DNA of 64,000 nt from Bacillota bacterium (GTDB lineage: Bacteria > Bacillota > Clostridia > Oscillospirales > Ruminococcaceae): positions 62,001 to 126,000 of the forward strand of contig JAEWPV010000007.1 in NCBI GenBank assembly GCA_023460535.1. Direction: 5' to 3'. The translations under genes and the position numbers were made by a program. Positions 48,767 through 57,989 of this stretch are shown piece by piece; position 1 is the first letter of the stretch, and the number at the start of each line of letters is the position of its first letter. Below the pieces are notes generated by a model, which did no database searches, was not told the origin of the DNA, and saw only the letters and a list, made by a program, of their open reading frames with translations.

Positions 48767-48806
48767 AGAGGAGGCTTTGCGAATCTCAATCCGCAACGCC
48801 TCCTCT
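48767..48806 (-). terminator. Hairpin 3' of spoVM
   Basis: Fourteen of fifteen pairs (48792-48806 with 48767-48781) 23 bases after the spoVM stop on the minus strand. No T-run, so it may act as a 3' stabiliser rather than an intrinsic terminator. Confidence 0.6.
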
Positions 48807-48829
48807 GCTATGTATACCCAATGGCTATA

Positions 48830-48916
48830 TTATGAAGCATCCTGTTTTTTAATCCCGAAGAAAAACCGCAGGATACCCGATAAGAATCTCGGGCTTTTTA
48901 CAACAATCACCTTCAC
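48830..48916 (-). CDS. spoVM: Stage V sporulation protein M, 28-residue peptide
   Basis: Tiny amphipathic peptide that senses forespore membrane curvature and recruits SpoIVA. GTG at 48916 with GAAGGTGAG six bases upstream opens 28 codons, product MKVIVVKSPRFLSGILR then FFFGIKKQDAS. Bacillus subtilis SpoVM is 26 residues with the pattern MKxxxxKxPxFLxGIxRxxxG, which this matches at K7, P9, FL, GI, R and G. It would normally be missed by gene finders owing to its length. Same strand as, and 2.5 kb upstream of, spoIVA-sipL region's other side. Confidence 0.9.
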   Translation of the reverse strand: MKVIVVKSPRFLSGILRFFFGIKKQDAS

Positions 48917-48988
48917 AGCGCTCACCTTCTTTTATAAATGTGTTTTTGTTCAGAACAGAAAACCGTTGGTTAAGCTGTTTGTTTAACG

Positions 48989-49159
48989 TCACCACCAACA
49001 GTTCTTAATAAAGCGCAGTCCCAAACAGACGATGAGCAGGGAGCACAGTATAATGGTAAAGCGAACCGAGCAAAACCACGACAAAAATATACCCAGCCCC
49101 ATTGAAAACGCGATAAGGGGAAAGAGGGCGGTTTTTCTTCTGGGGCACCACCTGCGCAT
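48989..49159 (-). CDS. Small two-pass membrane protein
   Basis: 56 residues from ATG at 49159, with CAGGTG in front (an ATG codon at 49207 is also open). Residues 1-10 are basic (MRRWCPRRKT), then two hydrophobic helices (LFPLIAFSMGLGIFLSWFC and TIILCSLLIVCLGLRFI) and a basic end. It sits 72 bases upstream of spoVM on the same strand. Resembles short uncharacterised clostridial membrane proteins; real but unassigned. Confidence 0.5.
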   Translation of the reverse strand: MRRWCPRRKTALFPLIAFSMGLGIFLSWFCSVRFTIILCSLLIVCLGLRFIKNCWW

Positions 49160-49309
49160 ACCATCACCTGCCTTGTTCACCAACTGCGGTCGATTCCCTT
49201 GCATCAACGCGGCTTGCCTAAACCATTATACGTTTTCTTTGGCAGATTGGTGAACGCAGCCGATTGAGGTATCGGTAGCCGTCTGCGACCATTACAGATT
49301 TACACGCAA

Positions 49310-49335
49310 AAAAGACCGCCCGACGGCGGTCTTTT
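49310..49335 (-). terminator. Terminator of the cytidylate-kinase-like gene
   Basis: Eleven-pair stem (49325-49335 with 49310-49320), loop of four and U-tract on the minus strand. Confidence 0.9.
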
Positions 49336-49349
49336 CTCATCTGTCATTA

Positions 49350-49967
49350 TTATGCGCGAATGGATAAATACTGCTTAATCAGAGCGACGCACCGATCTTC
49401 ACCAAGCGCTGCACTGTCCAGACTCAAGTCGTAATGGTCGGCGTCCTTCCAGTCAAAGCCCGTAAAGTAGCGGTAGTATGCCGCGCGGTGCTCATCCTTT
49501 TCGGCTATGATGCGGGTACGAGCACTCTTATCGACCGGATGAACATCCTTAAGCGACTCAAGGCGGTAATCCAGCGGCGCGTGGATATAAACACGCAGCA
49601 CATTGGGCATGTCGCTAAGCACAACGTTTGCACACCGCCCGATAATTACGCACGAGGTAGTGGAGGCAAGCTCGCGCATTACATTAGCCTGATAGCGGAA
49701 CAGATTTTCGTTTGAGGTAAAATCGTCGCTTTCCGGTCCGATAACCTCGCCGTTATACACCTTGCGCGCGGCGCGGAACACCGGCGTGTTGCGAAGCGTC
49801 TCATCCGCCTGGGCAAACAGCTGCTCGTTGATGCCGCTTTTATCCGAGGCAAGGCGCAGCAGCTTTCTGTCGAGATAGTCAATACCCAGCTCATCGGCCA
49901 GTCTTCTTCCAATCTTGCGTCCGCCGCTGCCGTAGCTGCGAGAGATGGTGATGATTACGTTATCCAT
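49350..49967 (-). CDS. Cytidylate-kinase-like P-loop protein
   Basis: 205 residues from ATG at 49967 (GGAGGG upstream). P-loop-like ITISRSYGSGGRKIGRRLA at residues 5-24, IGRCANVVLSD and Arg-rich RVYIHAPLDYRLE follow the cytidylate_kinase-2 family pattern. This family of Firmicute proteins is often annotated cytidylate kinase but a nucleotide-kinase role is unproven. It stands apart from the liv genes (about 110 bases downstream of livF's end) with its own terminator. Confidence 0.85.
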   Translation of the reverse strand: MDNVIITISRSYGSGGRKIGRRLADELGIDYLDRKLLRLASDKSGINEQLFAQADETLRNTPVFRAARKVYNGEVIGPESDDFTSNENLFRYQANVMRELASTTSCVIIGRCANVVLSDMPNVLRVYIHAPLDYRLESLKDVHPVDKSARTRIIAEKDEHRAAYYRYFTGFDWKDADHYDLSLDSAALGEDRCVALIKQYLSIRA

Positions 49968-50080
49968 ACTAACCCTCCAATGCAAAACTGAGATCTGTCA
50001 ATCAACGGCTATGCCGTTTGTTCCGTTTTCATTGCTTTACCGGGGTTAAACCAATTGCGTTGCATTCTTTTGGTGTGGGT

Positions 50081-50791
50081 TTATGCGCCCAGATACGCCC
50101 TGCGTACACGATCGTCCTCCAGCAGGTCGGTGGCGGGTCCCTCCATTGATATATGCCCGGTTTCCAACACGTATGCACGGTCAGAAATCGAGAGCGCCAT
50201 CATGGCGTTTTGCTCCACCAGCAGTACCGTAATGCCCGTTTCGTGCATTTCGGAAATAATGTCAAACACTTCGCGCACCAAAAGCGGCGAAAGACCCATG
50301 GACGGCTCGTCCAGCAGCACAAACTTGGGGTTGGACATCAGTGCCCTGCCCATGGCAAGCATCTGCTGCTCGCCGCCCGACAAGGTGCCCGCAACCTGCT
50401 TGTGGCGCTCCTTTAAGCGGGGAAACCGCTTATACACGCGCTCTAAATTCTCCTGCACCTTCGCCTTATCCTTTAGTATAATGGCGCCCATCGTCAAATT
50501 CTCGGTTACGGTCATGCGAGAGAACACATGGCGTCCCTCCGGCACATGCGCCATGCCGAGGTTAATAATCCGGCTAGGCTCCACCTTGCGCAGATCGGTG
50601 CCGTCGTACTCAATGCTCCCCTTTACCGCGCCATGAAGTCCGGAGATGGTGTGTAGGATGGTGGTTTTACCCGCACCGTTTGCGCCGATAAGGGATACAA
50701 TCTCGCCTTCGTTGACCGTTAGGCTAACCCCTTTAATGGCATGAATGGCGCCATAGGATACATGAAGATCGGTTACCGTTAACATATTCAC
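50081..50791 (-). CDS. livF: Branched-chain amino acid ABC transporter ATPase LivF
   Basis: Second ATPase of the high-affinity Leu/Ile/Val-type importer, 236 residues. Walker A LIGANGAGKTTILH near residue 36, signature TLSGGEQQMLAMGRALM, Walker B KFVLLDEPSMGLSP, switch His region. GGAGGG upstream of ATG, six bases after livG. Last gene of livKHMGF. Confidence 0.96.
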   Translation of the reverse strand: MNMLTVTDLHVSYGAIHAIKGVSLTVNEGEIVSLIGANGAGKTTILHTISGLHGAVKGSIEYDGTDLRKVEPSRIINLGMAHVPEGRHVFSRMTVTENLTMGAIILKDKAKVQENLERVYKRFPRLKERHKQVAGTLSGGEQQMLAMGRALMSNPKFVLLDEPSMGLSPLLVREVFDIISEMHETGITVLLVEQNAMMALSISDRAYVLETGHISMEGPATDLLEDDRVRRAYLGA

Positions 50792-50797
50792 CCTCCT

Positions 50798-51562
50798 TTA
50801 AGCGCCCAGATAGGCCGCAATGACCTTCGGGTTTTTAGCAATCTCCTCCGGCAGACCCTTTGCAATGGTCACGCCGTAATCGATTACGATAATGCGTTCG
50901 CAGATGTTCATTACAAGGCTCATATCATGCTCAATGAGCAGGATGGCAATTGAGAACTTCTGCCGAATTAGGTTAATACACTCGAGCAGCTCCGCCGTTT
51001 CGGTGGGGTTCATACCCGCAGCCGGTTCATCCAGCAGCAAAATCTTCATGTTGGTGGCAAGTGCGCGCGCTATTTCCAGCTTGCGCTGCTGACCGTACGG
51101 CAGGTTCGCCGCAATGGTATCCGCTTTATCCTCCAGCTTAAACAGGCTCAGCAGTTCGCGCGCCTTGCGGTCGATCTCCGCTTCCTCTGTCCAGTAGGAG
51201 CCCACATGAAAGAGCGCCTGAAACAGCGAGTACTTTACGTCTTTAGTAAAGGCAATCTTTACGTTATCTATTACGCTGAGTGATTTAAACAGACGAATGT
51301 TCTGAAAGGTTCTGGCGGCGCCGTTTGCTACCACCTGATGCGTCTTTTTTCCGTTTACAAGGGTATCGCCGATGTAAACCACGCCTTCGGTTGGAGTATA
51401 TACGCCGGTGAGCAGGTTAAACACCGTGGTCTTGCCCGCACCGTTGGGTCCGATTAGACCGACCAGCTCGCCACGCTTAAGCTCCAGATCAAAATGATCC
51501 ACCGCCTTGAGTCCGCCGAAGCTGATGCCAAGGTCTTTGACCTTCATGCAGATTTCACTCAT
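50798..51562 (-). CDS. livG: Branched-chain amino acid ABC transporter ATPase LivG
   Basis: First ATPase of the importer, 254 residues. Walker A GLIGPNGAGKTTVFN near residue 37, LPYGQQRKLEIARAL signature, and KILLLDEPAAGMNP Walker B followed by IEHDMSLV. LivG's longer helical subdomain is present. It overlaps livM by four bases. Confidence 0.96.
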   Translation of the reverse strand: MSEICMKVKDLGISFGGLKAVDHFDLELKRGELVGLIGPNGAGKTTVFNLLTGVYTPTEGVVYIGDTLVNGKKTHQVVANGAARTFQNIRLFKSLSVIDNVKIAFTKDVKYSLFQALFHVGSYWTEEAEIDRKARELLSLFKLEDKADTIAANLPYGQQRKLEIARALATNMKILLLDEPAAGMNPTETAELLECINLIRQKFSIAILLIEHDMSLVMNICERIIVIDYGVTIAKGLPEEIAKNPKVIAAYLGA

Positions 51563-52650
51563 GGTGCCACCTCCTCATTCTTATTCTTTGCATTCGTTTT
51601 ATTGTTTGAGACCTTCTTTCCCATTATCAGCGCAATCAGCTTATCGATGATACGGGTAAGCGAGAACTCGTAGTTGCCGCACAAACCGATGGGACGGAAA
51701 ATCATCATCAACACCAGCACCACCGAGTAAACCAGCATGCGATACTCGGCAAAGGCACGCAGCATCTCGGGCAGAACAGAAAGCGCAATTGCCGCGATAA
51801 TCGAGCCGGTAAGCGAGCCCATTCCACCCAAAACAACCATAATTACATATTCGGTGGATTTGAGGAAGGTGAAGTCGCTGTGCTGTAAGGTGCCAAGACC
51901 TCTGTGTGCAAATATAGCACCCGCCACGCCCGCGAAGAAGGCCGATACCGTAAACGCCAACACCTTATAATAAGTATTGTTGATGCCCGACGCCTCGCTG
52001 GCTATGTCGTCCTCGCGAATGGCCATGATGGCACGCCCGTATTTAGAACGAACAAACGAGAACAGAATTGTGATGGTAATAACCGTCAGGAAGAAAACAA
52101 TATAGATATTGCCTAAGTTTCTGATGCCGATAAGCGCCTGACCCGCCTGTCCCTGAGCAAGACCCTTACCGCCCGCGAACGGCAGGTTCTGAATGATAAC
52201 ACGGATAATCTCTCCAAAGCCAAGGGTGATAATGGCAAGGTAGTCACCGCGCAAACGCAGCGCGGGTATGCCGACAATCACGCCGAACAGCGCCGCTACA
52301 ATCGCACCGGATATCGCGCCGATTAAAAATAAGAACAGACTGGATAACATGTCCTTGCCCGCCAGAATATCAGCGGCAACCAGTGCCTTTGTTACCAGCG
52401 CGGAGGTATAGGCACCCAGTGCCATAAAGCCGGCATGCCCCAAGGCGAGCTGCCCCAAAAAACCGGTGGCGATGTTAAGGGATACAACCATGATAATCGC
52501 GTAACAGGATTGAATGATAATGCCCTGAATATAGCTATTTATCAGCCCGTTTTCGGTGACAACAAAAAGCAGGGCGAACAGTGCCAGCACGCCGACGGTA
52601 TTAACCAGCGAGCCCTTAATAGAATCCTTCGGTCTTGCGGATAGTCCCAT
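51559..52650 (-). CDS. livM: Branched-chain amino acid ABC transporter permease LivM
   Basis: Integral membrane permease, 363 residues, about ten hydrophobic segments. The typical EEA-like coupling loop region REDDIASEASGINNTYYK and GHAGFMALGAY, AFGEIIRV-like LGFGEIIRVIIQN are present. The C-terminal tail is Lys/Asn-rich. Three bases separate it from livH. Confidence 0.95.
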   Translation of the reverse strand: MGLSARPKDSIKGSLVNTVGVLALFALLFVVTENGLINSYIQGIIIQSCYAIIMVVSLNIATGFLGQLALGHAGFMALGAYTSALVTKALVAADILAGKDMLSSLFLFLIGAISGAIVAALFGVIVGIPALRLRGDYLAIITLGFGEIIRVIIQNLPFAGGKGLAQGQAGQALIGIRNLGNIYIVFFLTVITITILFSFVRSKYGRAIMAIREDDIASEASGINNTYYKVLAFTVSAFFAGVAGAIFAHRGLGTLQHSDFTFLKSTEYVIMVVLGGMGSLTGSIIAAIALSVLPEMLRAFAEYRMLVYSVVLVLMMIFRPIGLCGNYEFSLTRIIDKLIALIMGKKVSNNKTNAKNKNEEVAP

Positions 52651-52653
52651 GTG

Positions 52654-53565
52654 CTACACCTTCTCTCCTACATTCTTTCCAAGGATGCCCGCAGGCTTAA
52701 CAAGCAATACGATGATTAAGATGGCAAATACGATTGCATCCGAAAATGCGGAGGTAACCAGCCCGCCTGTCAGCGTACCGATATACGCTTTGGAGAGTGT
52801 CTCCACAAGTCCGATAACGATGCCGCCGAGCATTGCACCCGGAATAATGCCGATACCGCCAAGCACCGCCGCCACAAACGCCTTAAGACCCAGCATCGCG
52901 CCCATTGTGGTAGTGACCTGATTGTACTGTGAAACAAACATCAGCGACGCAATGGCCGCCAAGCCTGAACCGATAGCAAATGTAATGGTGATAGTGCGGT
53001 TTACATTAACCCCCATAAGTACAGAAGCCTCTTTGTCCTCAGATACCGCACGCATTGATTTGCCGAGCTTTGTTTTTTGAACAAACAGCTGCAAACCAAC
53101 CATTACAATCGCACCAAGTACGATAGTTAAAATGGTGTTGCCGGAAATTCCCGCAACCGCCGGCAGATTGAATATGGTGCTGACCTGTTTGGGGTTTGCG
53201 CCAAAAATCGTCTGCGCAAGGTTTTCTAAAAACAGGCTCATGGCTATGGCTGTAATGAGCGATGACATCTTTGTTCCCCTTTTGCGAACCGGGCTGTATG
53301 CAAGCTTTTCCACCAGCACACCCACCACCGCGCAAACTACCACCGCAAAAAATACTGCCACCCACGGGGGCATACCCAGATTAATCATCAGCGGAACGGT
53401 GAATACCAGCGTATAACCGCCGACCATGATAAAGTCGCCGTGCGCAAAGTTGATCAGACGAATGATGCCGTATACCATGGTGTATCCCAAAGCGATCAGC
53501 GCGTAAACGCTTCCGACCCGAAGTCCATTTATCAGCTGTTGAATAAATAGCATAAACTGATCCAT
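52654..53565 (-). CDS. livH: Branched-chain amino acid ABC transporter permease LivH
   Basis: Integral membrane permease, about 303 residues from ATG at 53565 (GAAAGGAG upstream). GLRVGSVYALIALGYTMVYG, INFAHGDFIMVG and the EDKEASVLMGVNVNR coupling loop are typical. Forms the translocation path with LivM. Preceded by a strong hairpin that separates it from livK. Confidence 0.95.
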   Translation of the reverse strand: MDQFMLFIQQLINGLRVGSVYALIALGYTMVYGIIRLINFAHGDFIMVGGYTLVFTVPLMINLGMPPWVAVFFAVVVCAVVGVLVEKLAYSPVRKRGTKMSSLITAIAMSLFLENLAQTIFGANPKQVSTIFNLPAVAGISGNTILTIVLGAIVMVGLQLFVQKTKLGKSMRAVSEDKEASVLMGVNVNRTITITFAIGSGLAAIASLMFVSQYNQVTTTMGAMLGLKAFVAAVLGGIGIIPGAMLGGIVIGLVETLSKAYIGTLTGGLVTSAFSDAIVFAILIIVLLVKPAGILGKNVGEKV

Positions 53566-53647
53566 ACGCGTAACTCCTTTCCTATCTATCATTTTCGGGG
53601 TTAAGACCGGTTTATATTATTGACCGGACAACGACCGAATGATGAAA

Positions 53648-53677
53648 TGCGACACAGAGCATGGGCTCTGTGTCGCA
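53648..53677 (-). terminator. Intra-operon hairpin between livK and livH
   Basis: Thirteen-pair perfect stem (53665-53677 with 53648-53660) and a four-base loop. Such hairpins after binding-protein genes allow partial termination or protect the upstream message, so more LivK than LivH/M/G/F would be made. Confidence 0.75.
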
Positions 53678-53697
53678 CCCATAGTTAAACGTAATTC

Positions 53698-54915
53698 TTA
53701 GCCGCCAACGGTGGAGTTCCAGATAGCCGCGCCGTCTTTGTATTCGATGATGGCAACGCTCTTTGCAGGGGTTCCGGTCTCATCCAAAGTGAACGAGCCG
53801 GTTACGCCAGCAAACGACATGCCGGTCATCGCGTCGATAAGCGCTGCGGTGTCCGCACTGCCTGCCGCTTCAATTGCCTGCGCAAGCATGTAAACGGAGT
53901 CGTACGCAAGGGCTGCGAGCGCATTCAGGGTAGCGGGGTCAAACTCTGCGCTGTACGCCTTGATAAAGTTCTGAACCGCATCGCTGGGGTCATCGGGAGC
54001 ATAGTGGTTGGTGAAGAACGTATTGTTGTACAGGCTCTTGTCGTCAACCATCGAGCCGATGGTGCCGTCCCAACCGTCTGCGCCGACCATAAAGCCCTTA
54101 AAGCCAACCGCCCTTGCCTGCGGAACAATGTATGGGCCAATGGAGCTGTAGTAGTACGGAGCAAAGATCAGCTCTGCGCCGGAAGCAGCGATGTTGGTAA
54201 GCTGCGCGTTGTAGTCGGTGTCGTCTACCGACGAGGAGCTCTCGGTAGCAACCAGTTCGAGGTTGTAGGTTGCACAAGCAGCCTTAAATGCCTCGTAAAG
54301 ACCGGCGGAGTAAGCATCAGCGCCGCAATACAGTACGGCAACCTTCTTCACGCCAAGCTTCTCGGCAGCGAACTTCGCAACCATCTCGCCCTGGTAGGAG
54401 TCACGGAAGCAAGCGCGGAATACCGAGTCAAATCCTTCGGTTACGGTGTCCGCAGTCGCTGTGGGGGTCAGAAGCAGCATGTTCGCTTCGTCTGCCTTTG
54501 TGGCAAGACCAGCGGTAACGCCGGATGTTACAGAACCGATGATTGCAGACACGCCATCGGATACCAGTTTGTTAAAAGCATTTGCACCCTCGGTGGAGTC
54601 GCCCTTATCGTCCATATAGGTAACTTCGAGCATTTTGCCGCCCAGCACGCCGCCTGCTGCGTTAATCTCTTTAACCGCAAGCTTAATGCCGTTGCTTACC
54701 GCCTCGCCGTAAGCGGCAAGAGCGCCTGTGTTCGGTGCGATTGCGCCAACCTTAACCACATCTCCCGTGGCGGCAGGGGCATCGGAAGGTGCCGGTGCAT
54801 CGGCGCTGGGTGCTGCACTGGGAGCGGAAGGTGTTCCGGCACAAGCAGCCAGCGAAAAGATCATTACCCCTGCTGTAAGTACCGCAAACATCTTCTTGAA
54901 TAAACTTGTCCTCAT
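53698..54915 (-). CDS. livK: Branched-chain amino acid substrate-binding lipoprotein
   Basis: Extracytoplasmic solute-binding protein of the Leu/Ile/Val family (PBP type 1), 405 residues from ATG at 54915 with AAGGAGG upstream. Signal peptide and lipobox FSLAAC (Cys near residue 25), a low-complexity Ala/Pro/Ser linker, then VKVGAIAPNTGALAAYGEAV, the two-lobe fold and GIKLAVKEINAAGG. Specificity might include amino acids other than branched-chain. First gene of the liv operon. Confidence 0.95.
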   Translation of the reverse strand: MRTSLFKKMFAVLTAGVMIFSLAACAGTPSAPSAAPSADAPAPSDAPAATGDVVKVGAIAPNTGALAAYGEAVSNGIKLAVKEINAAGGVLGGKMLEVTYMDDKGDSTEGANAFNKLVSDGVSAIIGSVTSGVTAGLATKADEANMLLLTPTATADTVTEGFDSVFRACFRDSYQGEMVAKFAAEKLGVKKVAVLYCGADAYSAGLYEAFKAACATYNLELVATESSSSVDDTDYNAQLTNIAASGAELIFAPYYYSSIGPYIVPQARAVGFKGFMVGADGWDGTIGSMVDDKSLYNNTFFTNHYAPDDPSDAVQNFIKAYSAEFDPATLNALAALAYDSVYMLAQAIEAAGSADTAALIDAMTGMSFAGVTGSFTLDETGTPAKSVAIIEYKDGAAIWNSTVGG

Positions 54916-55036
54916 ACAATAATCCTCCTTAAAATCTGCCAAAAATTGGTTGGCAGAACTGATAAATAATAAAAATAGACACAAAAGCGTTCGGTTTTAT
55001 GACGCGCCTTTGCATCTACGTTTATTAGTTGAATTG

Positions 55037-55065
55037 AGTATAAACCAAAATGCAGGAATAGTCAA
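55037..55065 (-). promoter_or_regulatory. Candidate SigA promoter of liv operon
   Basis: On the minus strand TTGACT (55060-55065) and TATACT (55037-55042) are 17 bases apart, about 120 bases before livK. Confidence 0.75.
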
Positions 55066-55508
55066 GATAAAAATCACCGCGAATTTTGTGTTTTGAAATA
55101 TCCTATTTTGTTTATATGTTATAAACAGAAAACAAACGTGATTTCCACGTCAAATATACCTTTTAACCCCAGCAAAAACAACGTACGGCGCCCTAACTTC
55201 CGCCCATGTCAATCCAAGTGTGCAGGATTTTACAACGCGGCTTTCATTTTTGTTTAGTGATACGCACTTCATTCTGTTGGCGATTTGGGGCTGTAAATCC
55301 CAAAAGTCTCACGTTTTTCGGCATTTAACGCACCAAACCACGCGGTATGCAATTGCGCACAACATGAAGCCATTAATTCACAATCCGACGCGTTACGTTC
55401 TGCGAGCATACAAGCACCCTTCTATATGCATCCGTGTGCCGTCGCAGCATGGCCGGTTGTATGCCGAAACGCATAACCTTGGAATTAAATCAGCAACATT
55501 TGGTACCG
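55066..55508. other. Spacer between phoR and liv operon
   Basis: About 440 bases with no convincing gene. The first part is AT-rich and holds a small inverted repeat (TGTTTATA with TTATAAACA near 55109-55127). A plus frame of 131 codons (55220-55615) overlaps the end of phoR, lacks a ribosome-binding site and has no protein-like features. No terminator for phoR was clear. Confidence 0.45.
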
Positions 55509-57254
55509 TCAGTTTCGCTTGGTATGCCTGCCAAACACTACCGTTATCGTTGTGCCTACACCCACCCTGCTTTCGAACAGAATCTCTCCGCCCAGGCTTG
55601 CCACGGCGTGCTTGACAATTGACAACCCAAGCCCGGTACCGCCCACGGTACGGCTGCGTCCCTTATCCACACAATAGAACCGCTCAAACACCCTTGCGTG
55701 GTGCTCACGTGCAATACCAATGCCGGTGTCGGCAACCGTCACCGAAACGGTCTCCCCGTCCGACCTGCAGGAAACCGTCACCGAGCCGCCCTGCTTGTTG
55801 TACTTGACCGCATTCTCCATCAGGTTGCTGACAATTTGGCGCAGCTCCTCCCGCCGTGCGCGGAGCAGGACCTTTTCTCCCGTTACGGCTATTGCAACAT
55901 CCTTTTGCTTTGCAATGGGGGCAAGACGTTCCGCAAGCTCCCGCGCGAGCGCGCAAATGTCCACCTGTTCCTCCGTCTCGGGACGTTTGCCGTTCTCCAG
56001 CTCGCTGAGCTTGATGATGTCGTTAATCAGGCTGGTCATGCGCGTCGCCTCCGCGGTGATGCGCCCTAGGTAGTCCACCTTGGTTTGCTCCCCCTCCACA
56101 AGCCCCGAGGCCAGCAGATCGGCAAAGCCCTTAATGGAGGTAATGGGGGTTTTTAGTTCATGGGAGGCATTTGCCACAAACTCACTACGCATCCGTTCAT
56201 TCGCGCGCACGGTTGTGACATCGGTTAACAGCAGGATTGCGCCGCGTTCCTCTCTGCCCGCTCCCGCCAAAACAATGCTGCCGCGTGCCGGTGTAATGCG
56301 CACGGACAAAATCCTGCCCTCCTCATGACTGGGCAGATCAAATATGGTGGAGCGACCCTGGCGCACCGCAATCTCTATGGCATCCTGCACCTTTTTGTCC
56401 CTTGTAAGGTACACGATGTTACGCCCTTGAACGTTGGATGCGCCCATATAGCGTTCGCAGGCGTTGTTGATACTGGACACCCGCAGCCGGCTGTCGATGA
56501 CCGCGAGCCCTTCCTCCATGTTGTCAAGCAGGGTTTTGGTGCGTTCCCTTTCGTCCTGAAGCTGGCCAAGCGCTTCGTGAATGCGCATGGACAGGGTATT
56601 GACGCTGTCCATAATTGGGGCCAGCTCCTCATATTGGGGCGTAGGCAGCGGCACCGGTTCATCGTCGAGTGTGATCTGCTCGATGCGGTCGCGCGCCGAG
56701 AACAGTGGTTGGGTAATGCGCTCGGTAACCCGCGAGGCAATAAACGGGGTAATAGCAGCGGCAAACACCAGCCCGATTACCGTAGACGGCAGCAGGCTTT
56801 TGAATATGGCATTGAGCACTTCGATCTCCATAGCAAGGCGGATGTACAGATCTTCGCTGACCCGCATTGCCATATAGGTAAACATCCCGCCCAGTGTAGC
56901 GGAATACCGCACCGATGATCCGACACCCGATTGCTTCGCCTCAACAAGCTCCGGGCGGTTCGCGTGGTTATCCATCTGGGCGGCGGACGCGCGGGAATCG
57001 GCAAGCACTTTGCCATTGCCGTCGACAATACTCAGACGATACTCGTTGTATTTGCCCACCTCGTCCCCCGGCAGATAGGTGCCGTGCGAGATGTCGTATT
57101 CAATCTGGCTTTTTACTGTCTTAAGAAGCAGCAGCATGCTGCTTTTCATCTCCTGCATCCGCATAGCATACAAAATGGCAGAAGAAACAGCGGCACTCAG
57201 TAAGAGCGCCGCCAAGGCAACCAGCACACAACGCCGAAATATCGCACGTTTCAT
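55509..57254 (-). CDS. phoR: PhoR-type sensor histidine kinase
   Basis: Membrane sensor kinase of the phosphate-starvation two-component system, 581 residues. Membrane segments at about 9-31 and 154-174 flank an external domain, then a HAMP region, a PAS domain, the dimerisation helix with phosphorylated His in FVANASHELKTPITSIKG (near residue 362), and the catalytic domain with NLMENAVKYN, VADTGIGIAREH and GGTGLGLSIVKH. It ends the pst-pho gene run and starts three bases after the phoB stop. Confidence 0.95.
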   Translation of the reverse strand: MKRAIFRRCVLVALAALLLSAAVSSAILYAMRMQEMKSSMLLLLKTVKSQIEYDISHGTYLPGDEVGKYNEYRLSIVDGNGKVLADSRASAAQMDNHANRPELVEAKQSGVGSSVRYSATLGGMFTYMAMRVSEDLYIRLAMEIEVLNAIFKSLLPSTVIGLVFAAAITPFIASRVTERITQPLFSARDRIEQITLDDEPVPLPTPQYEELAPIMDSVNTLSMRIHEALGQLQDERERTKTLLDNMEEGLAVIDSRLRVSSINNACERYMGASNVQGRNIVYLTRDKKVQDAIEIAVRQGRSTIFDLPSHEEGRILSVRITPARGSIVLAGAGREERGAILLLTDVTTVRANERMRSEFVANASHELKTPITSIKGFADLLASGLVEGEQTKVDYLGRITAEATRMTSLINDIIKLSELENGKRPETEEQVDICALARELAERLAPIAKQKDVAIAVTGEKVLLRARREELRQIVSNLMENAVKYNKQGGSVTVSCRSDGETVSVTVADTGIGIAREHHARVFERFYCVDKGRSRTVGGTGLGLSIVKHAVASLGGEILFESRVGVGTTITVVFGRHTKRN

Positions 57255-57257
57255 TCG

Positions 57258-57959
57258 TTATCCCTCCACAGAAGGCTCCACAAAGCGGTACCCTACGCCG
57301 CGTACCGTTTTGATATAGGTGGGGTGCTCGGCATCGTCGCCCAGCTTCGCGCGCAGGCTTTTGATGTGCATATCCAGCGTGCGGGTTTCCCCCGCAAACT
57401 CATAGCCCCACACCGAGTTCAGCAGCTCATCGCGCGGAATAACGCGGTCGCAATTCTGCATCAGCAAAACCAAAAGGTCGTATTCCTTTAATGTCAGCTC
57501 CACAGGTTCGCCATCCTTTGTCATCTCGCGCTTATCGAGGTCGGCACGAATGCCGTTAACCTCGACAATATGGTGCTGCCGCTCTTCGGGGTATGCGCGG
57601 CGCAGTACGGCACGAAGGCGCGCCGAAAGCTCCAGCACCCCAAACGGCTTTGCAATGTAATCATCCGCGCCGCTATCCAGCCCGATGACCTTGTCGATCT
57701 CGGCGGTTTTTGCGGTAAGCAGAATGACGGGGATGCGTTGGGTAGCAGGTGTGCTTTTAATGCGTTTTAGCGCCTGAATCCCATCCATACCCGGCAGCAT
57801 GATATCAAGAATATAGACCGACGGGGCATCCGGGCAAGCCAGCATCTCTTCGGCCGTTTTAAACTGGTGTACCTTATAAGAAAACGCCTCCAGCGTACAC
57901 CGAACAACCTCTCTGATATTGTCGTCGTCCTCTACAACAAAAACGGTAAACTTTTGCAA
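57258..57959 (-). CDS. phoB: PhoB/PhoP-type response regulator
   Basis: OmpR-family response regulator, 233 residues. TTG at 57959 is used because AAAGGCGGT lies seven bases upstream. Receiver with acidic pocket VVEDDDN, phosphoacceptor Asp in YILDIMLPGMDG and conserved Lys in YIAKPFGVLEL, then the winged-helix effector with LTLKEYDLLVLLMQN and VRGVGYRF. It would bind the PHO box before pstS. Confidence 0.95.
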   Translation of the reverse strand: MQKFTVFVVEDDDNIREVVRCTLEAFSYKVHQFKTAEEMLACPDAPSVYILDIMLPGMDGIQALKRIKSTPATQRIPVILLTAKTAEIDKVIGLDSGADDYIAKPFGVLELSARLRAVLRRAYPEERQHHIVEVNGIRADLDKREMTKDGEPVELTLKEYDLLVLLMQNCDRVIPRDELLNSVWGYEFAGETRTLDMHIKSLRAKLGDDAEHPTYIKTVRGVGYRFVEPSVEG

Positions 57960-57989
57960 CCAGGCACCGCCTTTCCAGAATAACACCCA

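Noticed and set aside
48666..48986. 106-codon plus-strand frame after ferritin
   Set aside because: It is antisense to the better supported spoVM frame, starts inside the ferritin terminator and has no protein-like signature.
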